Of a stretch of DNA of 64,000 bases, positions 9,042 to 19,706 are shown piece after piece. Below the pieces are notes generated by a model. It made no database searches and had not been told where the DNA came from. It saw only the letters and a program-made list of their open reading frames with translations. The stretch lies in NCBI GenBank assembly GCA_963782045.1, contig CAWAIR010000009.1:62001-126000 (forward strand), given 5' to 3'. The stretch's first letter is position 1. Each line of letters starts with the position of its first letter. Source of the DNA: CAVSRC01 sp963782045. GTDB lineage: Bacteria > Pseudomonadota > Alphaproteobacteria > Rhizobiales > Kaistiaceae. The position numbers and the translations under genes are program-made.

Positions 9042-10319
9042 ATGACGCATTGGCAATTTACCAAGGCCTTGGCAGGAGCCGCGATCGCCGCCGCGGCACT
9101 GCAGTTCACGGCCGTTCCGTCCTATGCCCAGGACAAGGTGGTCACCATTTCGCACTACTTCACCGGCGATCTCGGCCAGAAGGGCATCACCGAGATCTTC
9201 AACGAGTTCAAGGCGAAGACCGGCATCACCGTCGAGGACAGCCCGATCGGCCACGAGGACTTCAAGACCGGCATCCTCGTCCGCGCCGCCGGCCACAACC
9301 TGCCCGACGTCTTCAGCTACTGGGCGGGCGCCCGCACCCAGTTCGTCGTCGACGCCGGCGATCTCGCCCCCATCGCTGACATGTGGCAGGCCGACGGCCT
9401 CGACAAGATCGTCGCCAAGTCGATCGCCGACGGCGCCACCATGTACGACGGCAAGCGCTATCTGATTCCGTTCGGCTATCACTATGTCGGCATGTTCTAT
9501 AATCCGAAGGTGATGGCCGACGCCGGCATCACCGAGATGCCGAAGACCTGGGACGGTCTCGTCGCCGCCTGCAAGACGCTGAAGGGCAAGGGCATCGCCG
9601 CCTTCGCGCTCGGCTCCAAGAACCGCTGGCCGGCGGAATTCTGGTTCGACTACATCCTGCTGCGCACCGCCGGCCCGGACTATCGCGCCAAGCTGATGGC
9701 GGGCAAGGCCTCCTATACCGATCCCGAGGTCAAGACCGCGATGAGCATGTGGAAGAGCCTGTTCGACGACGGCTGCTTCGCCGCCAACTCCAACGCCGGT
9801 GACTGGACCGACGCCGCCGACCAGGTGGCCAAGGGCACCGCCGCGATGACCCTGATGGGCACGTGGATCACCGGCTACTGGAACCAGAACGGCCTCAAGC
9901 CCGGCGACAACTACAAGTTCTTCGAGTTCCCCAAGATCAAGGACGGCGTGCCGGTTGCCGCCCTGGGTCCGGTCGACGGGCTGGTCACCGCCGCCAACGC
10001 CAAGCACCCGGAGAACGCCCGCAAGCTGCTCTCCTGGATGATCAGCGACGCTGGCGTCCAGGCCAAATGGGCAACCGTCCAGGGCGCGCTGTCGGCCAAC
10101 GTCAACGTGCCGCTGTCGACCTACAACAGCGTCATGACCCATGCCCTCGCCGTGGTGAAGGCCGCCGACGCCTTCGCCTTCAACTACGACCTCGCCACGC
10201 CGCCGCCGGTCGCCGAGGTGGGCCTCAACATGTTCCAGAAGTTCGTCAACGATCAGTCGAACCTCGACAGCCTGCTCGAGGAGACCCAGAAGGGCGCCAC
10301 CGACGCCTTCAAGAGCTAG
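9042..10319 (+). CDS. Sugar ABC transporter substrate-binding protein
   Basis: This 425-residue periplasmic binding protein belongs to solute-binding family 1 (MalE-like). The N-terminus is a Sec signal peptide: a Lys, then the hydrophobic core ALAGAAIAAAALQFTAV, with probable cleavage after SYA near residue 29. The mature protein begins with VVTISHYFTGD and carries family landmarks such as IPFGYHYVGMFYNPKVMADAG and AAMTLMGTWITGYW. A strong GGGGAGG ribosome site precedes the ATG. It heads a complete binding protein, two-permease and ATPase operon divergent from the IclR/Gfo-Idh operon. This points to import of the sugar or polyol that those enzymes use. The ligand cannot be told from sequence. 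Confidence 0.92.
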   Translation: MTHWQFTKALAGAAIAAAALQFTAVPSYAQDKVVTISHYFTGDLGQKGITEIFNEFKAKTGITVEDSPIGHEDFKTGILVRAAGHNLPDVFSYWAGARTQFVVDAGDLAPIADMWQADGLDKIVAKSIADGATMYDGKRYLIPFGYHYVGMFYNPKVMADAGITEMPKTWDGLVAACKTLKGKGIAAFALGSKNRWPAEFWFDYILLRTAGPDYRAKLMAGKASYTDPEVKTAMSMWKSLFDDGCFAANSNAGDWTDAADQVAKGTAAMTLMGTWITGYWNQNGLKPGDNYKFFEFPKIKDGVPVAALGPVDGLVTAANAKHPENARKLLSWMISDAGVQAKWATVQGALSANVNVPLSTYNSVMTHALAVVKAADAFAFNYDLATPPPVAEVGLNMFQKFVNDQSNLDSLLEETQKGATDAFKS

Positions 10320-10338
10320 GCGCTTCTTGATGCCGTGA

Positions 10339-10371
10339 GAACACGGGCGGGCCATTGGCCTGCCCGTGTTC
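10339..10371 (+). terminator. Intercistronic stem-loop after the binding-protein gene
   Basis: The arms GAACACGGGC and GCCCGTGTTC pair perfectly over 10 bp. A second GGCC/GGCC stem sits inside them beyond one mismatch, with an ATT loop. There is no T-tract, so it is not a full Rho-independent terminator. Hairpins at this place in sugar ABC operons commonly protect the upstream binding-protein message or cause partial read-through, giving more binding protein than permease. Confidence 0.6.
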
Positions 10372-10415
10372 CGCATCCACAATCAGCCGCCGGACGACAG
10401 GGACGGGCCCGGAAC

Positions 10416-11300
10416 ATGGAACGACGCGAGACATTCTGGCGCATCGTGCTGCTGGCGCCGGCGCTTGCCGTCTTCTCGATCTTCGTGCTGTGGCCGCTCG
10501 CCGATTCGTTCCGCTACAGCTTCACCAACTGGAACGGCTTCAACCCGAACTACAAGTTCGTCGGCCTCGACAATTTCGCCAAGATCCTCAGCGACCCGAA
10601 TTTCATCACGGCCATCGTCAACACCGCCATCTGGATGGTCGCCGCGCTGCTCGTCCCCACCCTGCTCGGCCTGGCGTTCGCCCTGCTGCTCGACACCGGA
10701 CTGCGCGGCGCCACCATCTTCAAGTCGATCTTCTACCTGCCGATCTGCCTGTCGGCGGTGATCGTCGGCCAGATCTGGATCTGGATCTACCAGCCGGACT
10801 GGGGGCTGCTCAACCGCGCCATCGTCCATGTTACCGGCATCGCCAATTTCAACTACGCCTGGCTCGCCCAGCCGTCCACGGCACTCGGCTCCGTCATTCT
10901 CGCCTGGTCGTGGCAGCAGACGGGGCTGGCCATGGTCATCTTCCTCGCCGGCCTCACCGCGATCCCGCGCGACCTGCTCGAGGCCGCCGACATCGACGGC
11001 GTCAAGCGCTGGCAGCAGACCATCCACATCGTCCTGCCGATGCTGCGGCCAGCGACGGTGGTGGTGGTCGCGCTGTCGGTGATCAATTCGCTCAAGGGAT
11101 TCGACATCCTCTACATCATGACCGGTGGCGGGCCGTTCCAGTCGTCCAATACGCTCGCCTTCTTCATGTACGAGGAATCCTTCCGCAAATACCGCATGGG
11201 CTACGGCAGCGCGATCGCGGTCGTGCTCTTCCTCGTCGCCCTCTCGATCATCTTTTCCTACTTCCGCCAGCTCAAGAAGCTGCACGAGATCTATGACTGA
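10416..11300 (+). CDS. Sugar ABC transporter permease (MalF/UgpA family)
   Basis: This 294-residue inner-membrane permease has about six transmembrane segments, the first at residues 8-30 (RIVLLAPALAVFSIFVLWPL). The EAA loop is EAADIDGVKRWQQTIHIVLP at about residues 190-209. TGGGPFQSSNTLAFFMYEESF is the conserved late periplasmic segment. The ATG was chosen because residues from here match the family start (FWRIVLLAPAL); translation from the in-frame GTG at 10335 would run through the hairpin and adds an Arg-rich stretch. The next permease starts inside its last codons, indicating translational coupling. Confidence 0.9.
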   Translation: MERRETFWRIVLLAPALAVFSIFVLWPLADSFRYSFTNWNGFNPNYKFVGLDNFAKILSDPNFITAIVNTAIWMVAALLVPTLLGLAFALLLDTGLRGATIFKSIFYLPICLSAVIVGQIWIWIYQPDWGLLNRAIVHVTGIANFNYAWLAQPSTALGSVILAWSWQQTGLAMVIFLAGLTAIPRDLLEAADIDGVKRWQQTIHIVLPMLRPATVVVVALSVINSLKGFDILYIMTGGGPFQSSNTLAFFMYEESFRKYRMGYGSAIAVVLFLVALSIIFSYFRQLKKLHEIYD

Positions 11301-12149
11301 CATCGCCCTTCAGGAACCCGCCGCCGAACGGCTGAGCGCCGGCCGCGTCGCCCTCATCGTCTGCCTGACGGTGCTGGCGCTGCTCTTCCTGGCGCCCACG
11401 GTGGGCGTCCTGCTCTCCGCCTTCAAGACGACGCAGGCGATCTCGCTCGGCGACCTGTGGACGATTCCCCACACCCTCTATCTCGGCAACTTCATCGAGA
11501 TCCTCTCCAAGCCGGCGGTGTGGACCTACATGCTCAACACGCTGCTGGTCGCCGCGCCCGCCACCGCCGCCTCGATCACCCTTGGCCTGCTCGCCGGCTG
11601 GGTCTTCGCCAAGCTCCGCTTCCGCGGCTCGGAACTGCTCTTCCTGGTAGTCATCTCCGGCATGTTCTTCCCGCCGCAGGTCATCCTGATTCCGCTGTTC
11701 AAGATGTTCAACCGGCTCGGCCTGCTCGACACGCTGTGGCCGATGATCATCACCCACACGGCGATGGGCATCCCCATCTGCACGCTGCTGATGCGCAACT
11801 TCTTCACCGCCGTGCCGAGCGCGCTGCGCGAGGCGGCGCTGGTCGAGGGGGTCAACGAGTGGCAGATCCTCACCCGCATCGCGCTGCCCATCAGCCTGCC
11901 GGCGATCGCGGTGCTGGCCACGCTGCAGTTCACCTGGATCTGGAACGACTTCCTCTGGCCGCTGATCTTCACCCAGAGCGACGACAAGCGCACCGTCATG
12001 CTCGGCCTGGTCTTCCTGCGCGGCCAGTATTCGGTCGCCTGGGGCGTGCAGGGGGCGCTGGCGCTGCTTGCCAGCCTGCCCACCCTGTTCGTCTTCCTCT
12101 TCTTCCAGCGCTACTTCATACAGGGGCTGACCATGGGAGCGGTCAAGGG

Positions 12150-12153
<4 letters not shown>
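11293..12153 (+). CDS. Sugar ABC transporter permease (MalG family)
   Basis: This 286-residue inner-membrane permease partners the preceding one. The first hydrophobic segment is RVALIVCLTVLALLFLAPT. The ATPase-docking EAA loop is EAALVEGVNEWQILTRIALP, followed by the canonical ISLPAIAVLATLQFTWIWNDFLWPL and the family C-terminus FFQRYFIQGLTMGAVKG. Its start codon overlaps the previous stop by eight bases and its stop overlaps the ATPase start (ATGA), so the three genes are translated as a unit. The substrate is unknown. Confidence 0.92.
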
Positions 12154-13265
<1,112 letters not shown>

Positions 13266-13279
13266 GCCAACCCGCGCCC

Positions 13280-15279
13280 CTATTCGACCCGACCGGCGAA
13301 GGCGAGCGCGCGTTCCATGTCGCGGTCGTAGCGCACCTGGGCGCGGCGGGTCTGCGCATTGGCCCGCTCGGCGCGCCCCTGCACCATGCGCCTGAGCGGC
13401 TCGGCCAGCGCCGCCGGCACGCGGCCGTCGGCACCGGCAAGCCGCGTCAACCACTTCGCCGCCGACCCTGCGTAACGGTGGAACAGCTCGTCCTCCAGCG
13501 CCACGATCGCCTCGACGCTGCCGGGATCGCCCTGGCGGCCGGAGCGGCCGAAGAGCTGCCGGTCGATGCGCGGCGATTCGTGGAATTCGGTGAGGATGAC
13601 GTGCAGCCCGCCGGCCTCGCGCACGGGCCCCGCCAGAACGATGTCGGTGCCGCGCCCGGCCATGTTGGTGGCCACCGTGACGCGGCCGGGCTCGCCGGCG
13701 CTGGCGACGATCTCCGCCTCCTGGGCATCCTGGCGGGCGTTGAGGACGACATGCTCGACGCCGCGCGTGGCGAGCAGCGCCGCAGAGCTGCTCCGACGCC
13801 TCGACCGAGCGCGCACCGACCAGCACGGCCCGCCCCTCGCCGACGCGCGCCACGACCGATTCGACCGCCGCCGCCCACTTCTCCGCCGTCGTCGCGTAGA
13901 ACCGCGTCGGCCATTGGGCGCGGATCACCGGGCGATGGGTCGGCACCGGCACGGTGCGCAGCTCCAGCTCCGCCCACAGCTCCGCGGCGACCTCGGTTCC
14001 GGTGCCGGTCATCCCGGACAGGCGCCAGTAGCGGCGGAAGAAGCGCTGGTAGGTGATGCGCCCGATGGTATCGCGCCGGCCGGTGAGCGGCACGCCCTCC
14101 TTCATCTCGATGAGCTGGTGCAGCCCTGCCTCCCAACTGCGGTCGGCCATGGTGCGGCCGGTCGAATTCATCGACGATCTGCACCGTGTCGTCGACGACG
14201 ATATAGTGGCGGTCGCGCTCGTAGAGGGTGAGCGCCGACAGCGCCTTGACCACCAGTTCCTCGCGCGCGCGGCGGACCTGCCACAGCCCGTCGGGCCCGG
14301 ACAGTTCGGCGACAGCCGCGCGGCCGGCCTGGCGCAGCCGGATATGGCGGAGGTCGTGGCGCAGCTCGTAATCGATGCGCGGGCGAAGCCTGGTCGCCGT
14401 GTCGAGGGCCAGACGGTAGAGCGCCTCGTCCTCCCCGGCGCCGCGCTCGGCCGAGATGATCAGCGGCGTGCGCGCCTCGTCGATCAGCACGCTGTCGGCC
14501 TCATCGACGATGCCGAACTGCAGGCCGCGGAGCAGCGGCGCCCGCGCCCGCCGGTCGCCGAAGGCCGCCATTAGCCGCGCCCGCGTCCGCCCGCGGCGCT
14601 GGCCGACGGAGAGGCGGTCGCGCAGATAGTCGAAGGCGATCTCCTTGTTGTTGACGTAGACGACGTCCGCCTGATAGGCGCGCCGCCGTTGCTGCTCGTC
14701 CATGTCGTGGACGATGAGGCCGACGGACAGGCCGAGCGCCCGGTAGACCGGACCGAGATGCTCGGCGTCACGACTGGCGAGGTAGTCGTTGACCGTGATG
14801 ACGTGGACGGCGAGGCCGGCCAGCCCGGCGGTCGCCGCGGCGAGCGCGGCGGTGATGGTCTTGCCCTCGCCGGTCGCCATTTCGAGCAGGCTGCCGCCGA
14901 GGATGTAGCGGGCGCCGTAGATCTGCACCGGACGGTGGCTGAGCCCGTTGTGGCGGCGCGAGGCTTCGCGGGTGAGCGCGAAGGCCTCCGCCATCAACGC
15001 CTCGGTGAAGCCCTGGCGCAGCAGGCGCGGGCGCAGGCTGAGCGCCGCCGCGCAGAGCGCATGATCATCGAGCCCGGCATGGGATTGGGCAAGCGCGATC
15101 ACCCGGTCGGAGAAGCGCGTATCGCCGAGCGCCCGCGGCTTCAGCCGCCACGCCACCTCCCCCATCACCCCGCGCAGCGTGCGGTCGATCCAGTTGAGCC
15201 TGAGCTCGGGGCGCTCCGCATAGGGCGCAAGCCCCATCGGCTCGCCGCCGGCCGCCCAGAATTTTGCCGCCTCAGGCAT
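13280..15279 (-). CDS. SecA-like preprotein translocase ATPase without the usual C-terminal region, two frameshifts
   Basis: The reconstructed protein has about 665 residues, against roughly 850-900 or more for housekeeping SecA. Nucleotide-binding domain 1 has the Walker A region EMATGEGKT, VNDYLASRDAEHLGP and the DEAD region IVDEADSVLIDEARTPLIIS. The preprotein cross-linking region and VDEF/TGRTMADRSWEAGLHQ follow, then domain 2 with TNMAGRGTDIVL and GRSGRQGDPGSVEA. The protein stops soon after; most of the helical wing/two-helix-finger region and the Cys-rich C-terminal zinc site are absent. Single extra bases lie at 14163 and near 13784; removal gives exactly 666 codons. The ATG overlaps the stop of the M50/HlyD gene. 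The operon context suggests a dedicated motor for the giant protein. This is inference; whether the shortened form can thread substrate is unknown. Confidence 0.85.
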
Positions 15280-17422
15280 TGAACCGCGCCAGCAGAAGCT
15301 GACGGACCCTGCGGTAGATCTGCAGGCCGACCGGCTCCATCGTGTGGTCGAAACGGACCAGCACCCGGCTGCCGAAATCGGCGTCCTCCATCTCTTCCGG
15401 CAGGTCGAGATCGAACTGGAAGACGCGGGCGAGCGCGGTGACGCCGTGCGGATCGCGCGGATCGGTGGCGACAGTGCCGCCACCGAAGCGCCCGAGCGCG
15501 GGGCTGGGCAGCGCGAAGCCGGCGGCCGGCACCTCGCGGATGACGGAAGACGGATAGGCGGCGCCGAGATCCTCGCGCGGCTTCAGCGTGACCCGGGTGA
15601 GCCGGCGGCGCAGCAGATCGATGTTCGCCTGGGTGACGACCACCCGCACCGTCTCCGGCTTGTCGGGCAGCACGTAGCCGAGCAGTTCCCCCTCATCGAC
15701 GTGGCGGCCGACGACATCGGCGAGCGGACGCGCGGGAACGAAACGCCCGGCGCGCGGCGACGCGACGGTCATCCGCGCCGTCCGCTCCACCTCGCGGTCG
15801 TACTGGGCCCTGGCCTGATCGAGCTCCAGCCGGGTGACCTCGGCCAGCACCGGATCGGCGGCGACGTATTGCTGGAGCTTGAGCTCGATCTCGCGGGTGT
15901 GCCAGCGCAGCATCGTCAGCTTGGCGGCGAAGGCCGGCTCCTCCAGCTCGAACAGCGGCGCGCCGGCGGCGACGTCGCTGTTGCGGGCGGCGTCGATCGC
16001 GCTGACGAAGCCGTCGGTGCCGGCGCGGACATAGGCGTCCTGCGGCAGCCAGACGACGCCTTCTGCCTCGGTCGACATCGGCGCCGGAATGAGCAGGAGG
16101 GCGGCGAGCGCGCCGCCGACCGCCGCCACCGTGATGGCGACCGCGCGCCGCCTGGTGCGGCGAAGCAGCGGGCTGGTGGCGACGTGCCAGATGCCCTTGG
16201 CGGCGGGAACGACGAGGGTGAGCAGCAACGACCAGGCGGCCAGCAGGATGCCGACGACGAAGAATTTGCCGACGATGAACAGCGCAATGCCGGCCATCAC
16301 CAGCAGTCGGTAGAGGAAGCTCAGCGGCGCGTAGACCAGGAAGATGACGCGCTCGCCCCAGGTGGCCGCGAACGGGCGCATGCCGTCGGCGCCGAAGACA
16401 TAGCGATCGGTGAGATAGCCGACATAGCGGTTGGCGCGCGGGCCGAGATTGGGCGCCGCCAGCAGGTCGGCGAGCACGTAGTAGCCGTCGAAGCGGAGCA
16501 GCGGATTGCCGTTGACCAGCACGGTCGAGACGCCGGCGATGAGGATGACGTTGAAGGCGATGGCGCGGGCGAACCCCGGCTGCAAGGCCGTCCACGCATA
16601 GATCGCGGCGGCGGCGATGGCGGTCTCGACGACGATGCCGGCGACGCCGACGGCGGCCCGCCGCCAGCGGCTGCGGAAGGCCGCGGCGGAAGTGGCATCG
16701 ACGTAGGGCACCGGGAAGAACACCAGGAACATCACGCCGATCTCGTGCACCTCGCCGCCAAAGGCCTTGGTCACGTAGCCGTGGCCAAGCTCGTGCAGCG
16801 CCTTGATGACCGGGTAGCAGAGGGCGAGGATCAGCAGGTTGTCGACACTGAGCACGCGGTCGAAGAGGTTTCCGGTGAGCTCCTGCCAATGGGCGCCGGC
16901 GACCATCACCGCCGGCACCACCAGCGCCAGCCACAACACGACACCGAGCCAGCCAACCAGCGGCCTGATGAGGCCCACCGTCGCCCCCAGGAAACGGTCG
17001 GGATCGAACAGCGGCACGCGGAAGGAGACCGGGCTGAGCAGGTTCTGCCAGAGCAGCATGCGCGACTGCTTGGTCTGCCGCTTGAGCAACTCGTCGGTGT
17101 CCGGCGTCATCTCCGAGCGCAGGAGGTCGCTGGCGTGGAGCTGAGCGAGCAGCGTGATGACGTCGTCCTGGGTGGGCGCGTCCTCGCCGAGCTCCGTCGA
17201 CACGGTTCGCCAGATCTCGCCGATCGTGCGCCGGCCGTCCATGCGCCCGACGATGCGGTAGGCGGCCGGCGTGAAACGATGCGAGCGGCCGGAGAGCCGG
17301 TCCTCCAGCACGTACCAGACATCGCCGCGATAGCGGTGGCGATGGAGGCGGACCTGGGGCAGCAGCGCCGGCTTCAGTCCGTCGACGCGATACCACCCGT
17401 CGCTGAAGAACGAGCCCGCCAT
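15272..17422 (-). CDS. PqqD-like / M50 site-2-type metalloprotease / HlyD-like fusion membrane protein
   Basis: This 716-residue protein has three parts. Residues ~30-105 resemble a PqqD-like winged helix (DVWYVLEDRLSGRSHRFTP ... TIGEIWRTV ... LLAQLHASDLLR), the fold used as a peptide-recognition element in RiPP systems. Residues ~150-447 form about eight membrane segments with the M50 zinc motif HELGH at 210-214 and the partner motif NPLLRFDGYYVLAD at ~306-319, which supplies the third metal ligand. After a last helix (430-447) comes a HlyD/biotinyl-lipoyl-like extracytoplasmic region with a helical hairpin (~500-545). The family relates to peptide zinc metalloprotease/transport proteins of peptide-export clusters. 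It directly abuts the GAF-HlyD gene and overlaps the SecA-like gene, in the giant-protein operon. Whether it cleaves or merely guides substrate is unknown. Confidence 0.85.
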   Translation of the reverse strand: MAGSFFSDGWYRVDGLKPALLPQVRLHRHRYRGDVWYVLEDRLSGRSHRFTPAAYRIVGRMDGRRTIGEIWRTVSTELGEDAPTQDDVITLLAQLHASDLLRSEMTPDTDELLKRQTKQSRMLLWQNLLSPVSFRVPLFDPDRFLGATVGLIRPLVGWLGVVLWLALVVPAVMVAGAHWQELTGNLFDRVLSVDNLLILALCYPVIKALHELGHGYVTKAFGGEVHEIGVMFLVFFPVPYVDATSAAAFRSRWRRAAVGVAGIVVETAIAAAAIYAWTALQPGFARAIAFNVILIAGVSTVLVNGNPLLRFDGYYVLADLLAAPNLGPRANRYVGYLTDRYVFGADGMRPFAATWGERVIFLVYAPLSFLYRLLVMAGIALFIVGKFFVVGILLAAWSLLLTLVVPAAKGIWHVATSPLLRRTRRRAVAITVAAVGGALAALLLIPAPMSTEAEGVVWLPQDAYVRAGTDGFVSAIDAARNSDVAAGAPLFELEEPAFAAKLTMLRWHTREIELKLQQYVAADPVLAEVTRLELDQARAQYDREVERTARMTVASPRAGRFVPARPLADVVGRHVDEGELLGYVLPDKPETVRVVVTQANIDLLRRRLTRVTLKPREDLGAAYPSSVIREVPAAGFALPSPALGRFGGGTVATDPRDPHGVTALARVFQFDLDLPEEMEDADFGSRVLVRFDHTMEPVGLQIYRRVRQLLLARFNA

Positions 17423-19297
17423 CTAGGGCAGCCAGCGCCAGGCAAAGGTCTGGCCCCACTCGATCAGCCGGCGGGTCCAGATCCACAACAGCGGCCGGCT
17501 GTCGATCGCCACCTTGGCGACGCCCTCCATGCCCGGGCGGATGCCGGTGACCGTGTCGTCGAGCTTGCCCTCGACCCGGAAGACGTTGCGCCCTTCGCTG
17601 ACATCGGCAACCGAGGTCAGCGTGGCGACGGTGAACGGCAGCCCCTCCTCGGCGCGGCCGGAGAGCAGGAGCAAACCGGATTCGCCTTTCTCGACGTAGC
17701 GCATGTCGCGCTCGTCGACCTTGAGCACGACGCGGTAGTCGCTGAGCGGTGCAATCTCGAAGAGGACGGCGCCCTGCTGGACCGGCGAGCCGAGCTTCTG
17801 GCTGAAATCGCCCGAGATCACGACGCCGTCGACCGGCGCGCGGATATCGGCGCGCGCCAGCTTGTCGGTGGCCAGCGTGAGCTGGGCGCGGGCCTGTTCG
17901 AGCTGGGCGGTGATCAGCCCGACCTGGGAACGGTCGAGCGAGGCGAGCGCCTTGCGGCGCTGCTGCTCGAGCTGGGCGTATTCGCTCTTCCACTTGGCGA
18001 CGTCGAGCTTGAGGTCGCTCTGGTCGAGGGCGGCGAGCAGATCGCCGCGATGCACCACGTCGCCGGCCCGCGCCCTGGCGGCGGCGATGAATCCCTGGAA
18101 CGGTGCCACCGCGGCGCGTTGCGAGGCGCCCTCCAGCACCGCATCGGCGGAAACGCGGAAGGCGCCACGATAGACCGAGACGAAGGCGAGGACGGCGACG
18201 GCGAGGATGACGGCGATCTTGATGCTCGGCCGGCGCGGGCCGAGCACCGCCTTGGCGCCCTTGCCGAACGCATCGACCAGGCGGCCGGATAGCCAGCGCC
18301 GCTGGCGGCGCTTGAGGTCGAGCAGCGGGCCAACCACCGCCGCTGCGGCTTCCGCGTCGAGCAGGGTGTCGGGATCGAAGGGCGCGCCGTCGCGACGCTC
18401 AAGCGTGATGACGCCGACCGGGCCGGCGTCGTTCATCAGCACCGCAGAGGCTACCGCCGCCAGGTGCCACCGGTCGCGATAGGCCTCGTGGGCGATCGAC
18501 ACGGCGCTCGACCGCGCCGGCGGCGGCACCGCCACCATGGCGCTCTGATCGAGCGCCTCGCCCATGGTGTTCTCGAGATCGAGCACGAGGTCCGATTTTC
18601 GCCGGAACCAGGCGGTGTGCGACAGCGCGATCAGCCTGAGATCGCCGGCGCGCCCCTTGCGCACCAGCGCCACGGCGACGCGCGAGCAGCCGAGCCGGGT
18701 GGCCAGCTCGTTGACCACCGACATGGCGGCGGCGTCGAGCTTGTCCTGTTCGCCGGCGACCGCGACGATGTCGAGGGCGAAGCCGGCGCGCGACTGGCGG
18801 CGGTCGCCGTCGGCGGTGCGGTCCTGCCACTGCCGTGCCTCGAGCCAGCCGATGCCCCAGTGGAGCTGGCGGAGCGCCTCGCGGATGCGCCAGTCCTCGC
18901 GGGTATCGAGCTGGAGCGCGACCAGCGCCGTGATGGCACCGCCGATCTCGACCGGATAGGCAAGATGGGTATGCCCGACGTCGGCCTCCCCCTCGGCAAG
19001 ATCGACGACGCCGGCACGCTCCTTCAGCGCGCGTTCGGCGGCGCCCTGCAATGCAGAGACGTCGGTGGACGGGCGCGGCCACAACGCGACCGGGGCGTAG
19101 GTATCGCCGCCGTTCTGGGCGACGAGCACGGCACCGGCGGCGACCTCGCCGATCATGCCGCATTGCAGCGCCAGCCAGGCGGCGAAGAACGCGCCCTGGT
19201 CCTCGCTGTCGGCGAACACGTCCCACAGCTCGTCCTCGTGCACCGGCCCGCCCTGCCCGGGCCAGTCACGCGGCGGAGCCTTGGTGGTCGTGTCCAT
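17423..19297 (-). CDS. GAF-domain, membrane-anchored HlyD-family periplasmic adaptor
   Basis: This 624-residue protein has a cytoplasmic N-terminal half with a degenerate GAF-like segment (~35-155) and a clearer GAF domain (~188-325; SVVNELATRLGCSRVAVALV ... GPVGVITLERRDGAPF). One transmembrane helix follows (IAVILAVAVLAFVSVYRGAF, ~361-380), then a HlyD/membrane-fusion region: lipoyl-like half motif (QGFIAAARARAGDVVHRGD), helical hairpin (~430-480), second half (RADIRAPVDGVVISGDFS) and a beta-barrel part. This gives an inner-membrane adaptor with a sensory or scaffold cytoplasmic face. It sits directly between the DUF3467 gene and the M50/HlyD gene with no intergenic space on the downstream side. 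A role in building a trans-periplasmic conduit for the giant protein is inferred from position; the GAF ligand is unknown. Confidence 0.85.
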   Translation of the reverse strand: MDTTTKAPPRDWPGQGGPVHEDELWDVFADSEDQGAFFAAWLALQCGMIGEVAAGAVLVAQNGGDTYAPVALWPRPSTDVSALQGAAERALKERAGVVDLAEGEADVGHTHLAYPVEIGGAITALVALQLDTREDWRIREALRQLHWGIGWLEARQWQDRTADGDRRQSRAGFALDIVAVAGEQDKLDAAAMSVVNELATRLGCSRVAVALVRKGRAGDLRLIALSHTAWFRRKSDLVLDLENTMGEALDQSAMVAVPPPARSSAVSIAHEAYRDRWHLAAVASAVLMNDAGPVGVITLERRDGAPFDPDTLLDAEAAAAVVGPLLDLKRRQRRWLSGRLVDAFGKGAKAVLGPRRPSIKIAVILAVAVLAFVSVYRGAFRVSADAVLEGASQRAAVAPFQGFIAAARARAGDVVHRGDLLAALDQSDLKLDVAKWKSEYAQLEQQRRKALASLDRSQVGLITAQLEQARAQLTLATDKLARADIRAPVDGVVISGDFSQKLGSPVQQGAVLFEIAPLSDYRVVLKVDERDMRYVEKGESGLLLLSGRAEEGLPFTVATLTSVADVSEGRNVFRVEGKLDDTVTGIRPGMEGVAKVAIDSRPLLWIWTRRLIEWGQTFAWRWLP

Positions 19298-19348
19298 CGC
19301 ACGTCAGGCCGGCCGCCGCCTGCCGGCGACGGACCGCCTGCCCTCGCT

Positions 19349-19684
19349 CTAGGTCGGCGTCTGGTTCAGGTTGCCGAAGCGCGCGGCACGCTCGGTGAGC
19401 AGCTTGGTCAGCAGGTCGCGCAGCCGCTCGGCGGTGAACGGGCTGATGATGATGCGGTGGAGGAGCTGCACGTCCACCTCGCCGCTGGCCATCTCCCAAT
19501 TGTCGTTGAGGCCGAAATTGAGCACGACTTCCTCGCGCGTGCTGGTCGCGTTCACCACGTTGCAGTACGAGCTCTTCATGCCGGCGGTGTCGAATTTGAT
19601 GCGCGGCTGCCGTGGGGTCTCCGGCGCCACCGGCACACTGGGCTTCACCGTCTCGGGTTTCTTGCCGTCCTTCGCGTCTGCCAT
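19349..19684 (-). CDS. DUF3467-like small protein
   Basis: This 111-residue soluble protein has no signal peptide or membrane segment. After a Lys/Pro-rich N-terminal tail (~1-29) comes a compact region typical of DUF3467: MKSSYCNVVNATSTREEVVL, FGLNDN and LLHRIIISPFTAERLRDLL. Its biochemical function is unknown. An AGGAG ribosome site precedes the ATG, 22 bases after the giant gene's stop and 51 bases before the next gene, placing it firmly in the operon. Similar small proteins can act as chaperones or assembly factors, and its position directly after the giant substrate makes a secretion-chaperone role an attractive but untested guess. Confidence 0.75.
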   Translation of the reverse strand: MADAKDGKKPETVKPSVPVAPETPRQPRIKFDTAGMKSSYCNVVNATSTREEVVLNFGLNDNWEMASGEVDVQLLHRIIISPFTAERLRDLLTKLLTERAARFGNLNQTPT

Positions 19685-19706
19685 GGCTCTGTCGCTCCTG
19701 AAGATC

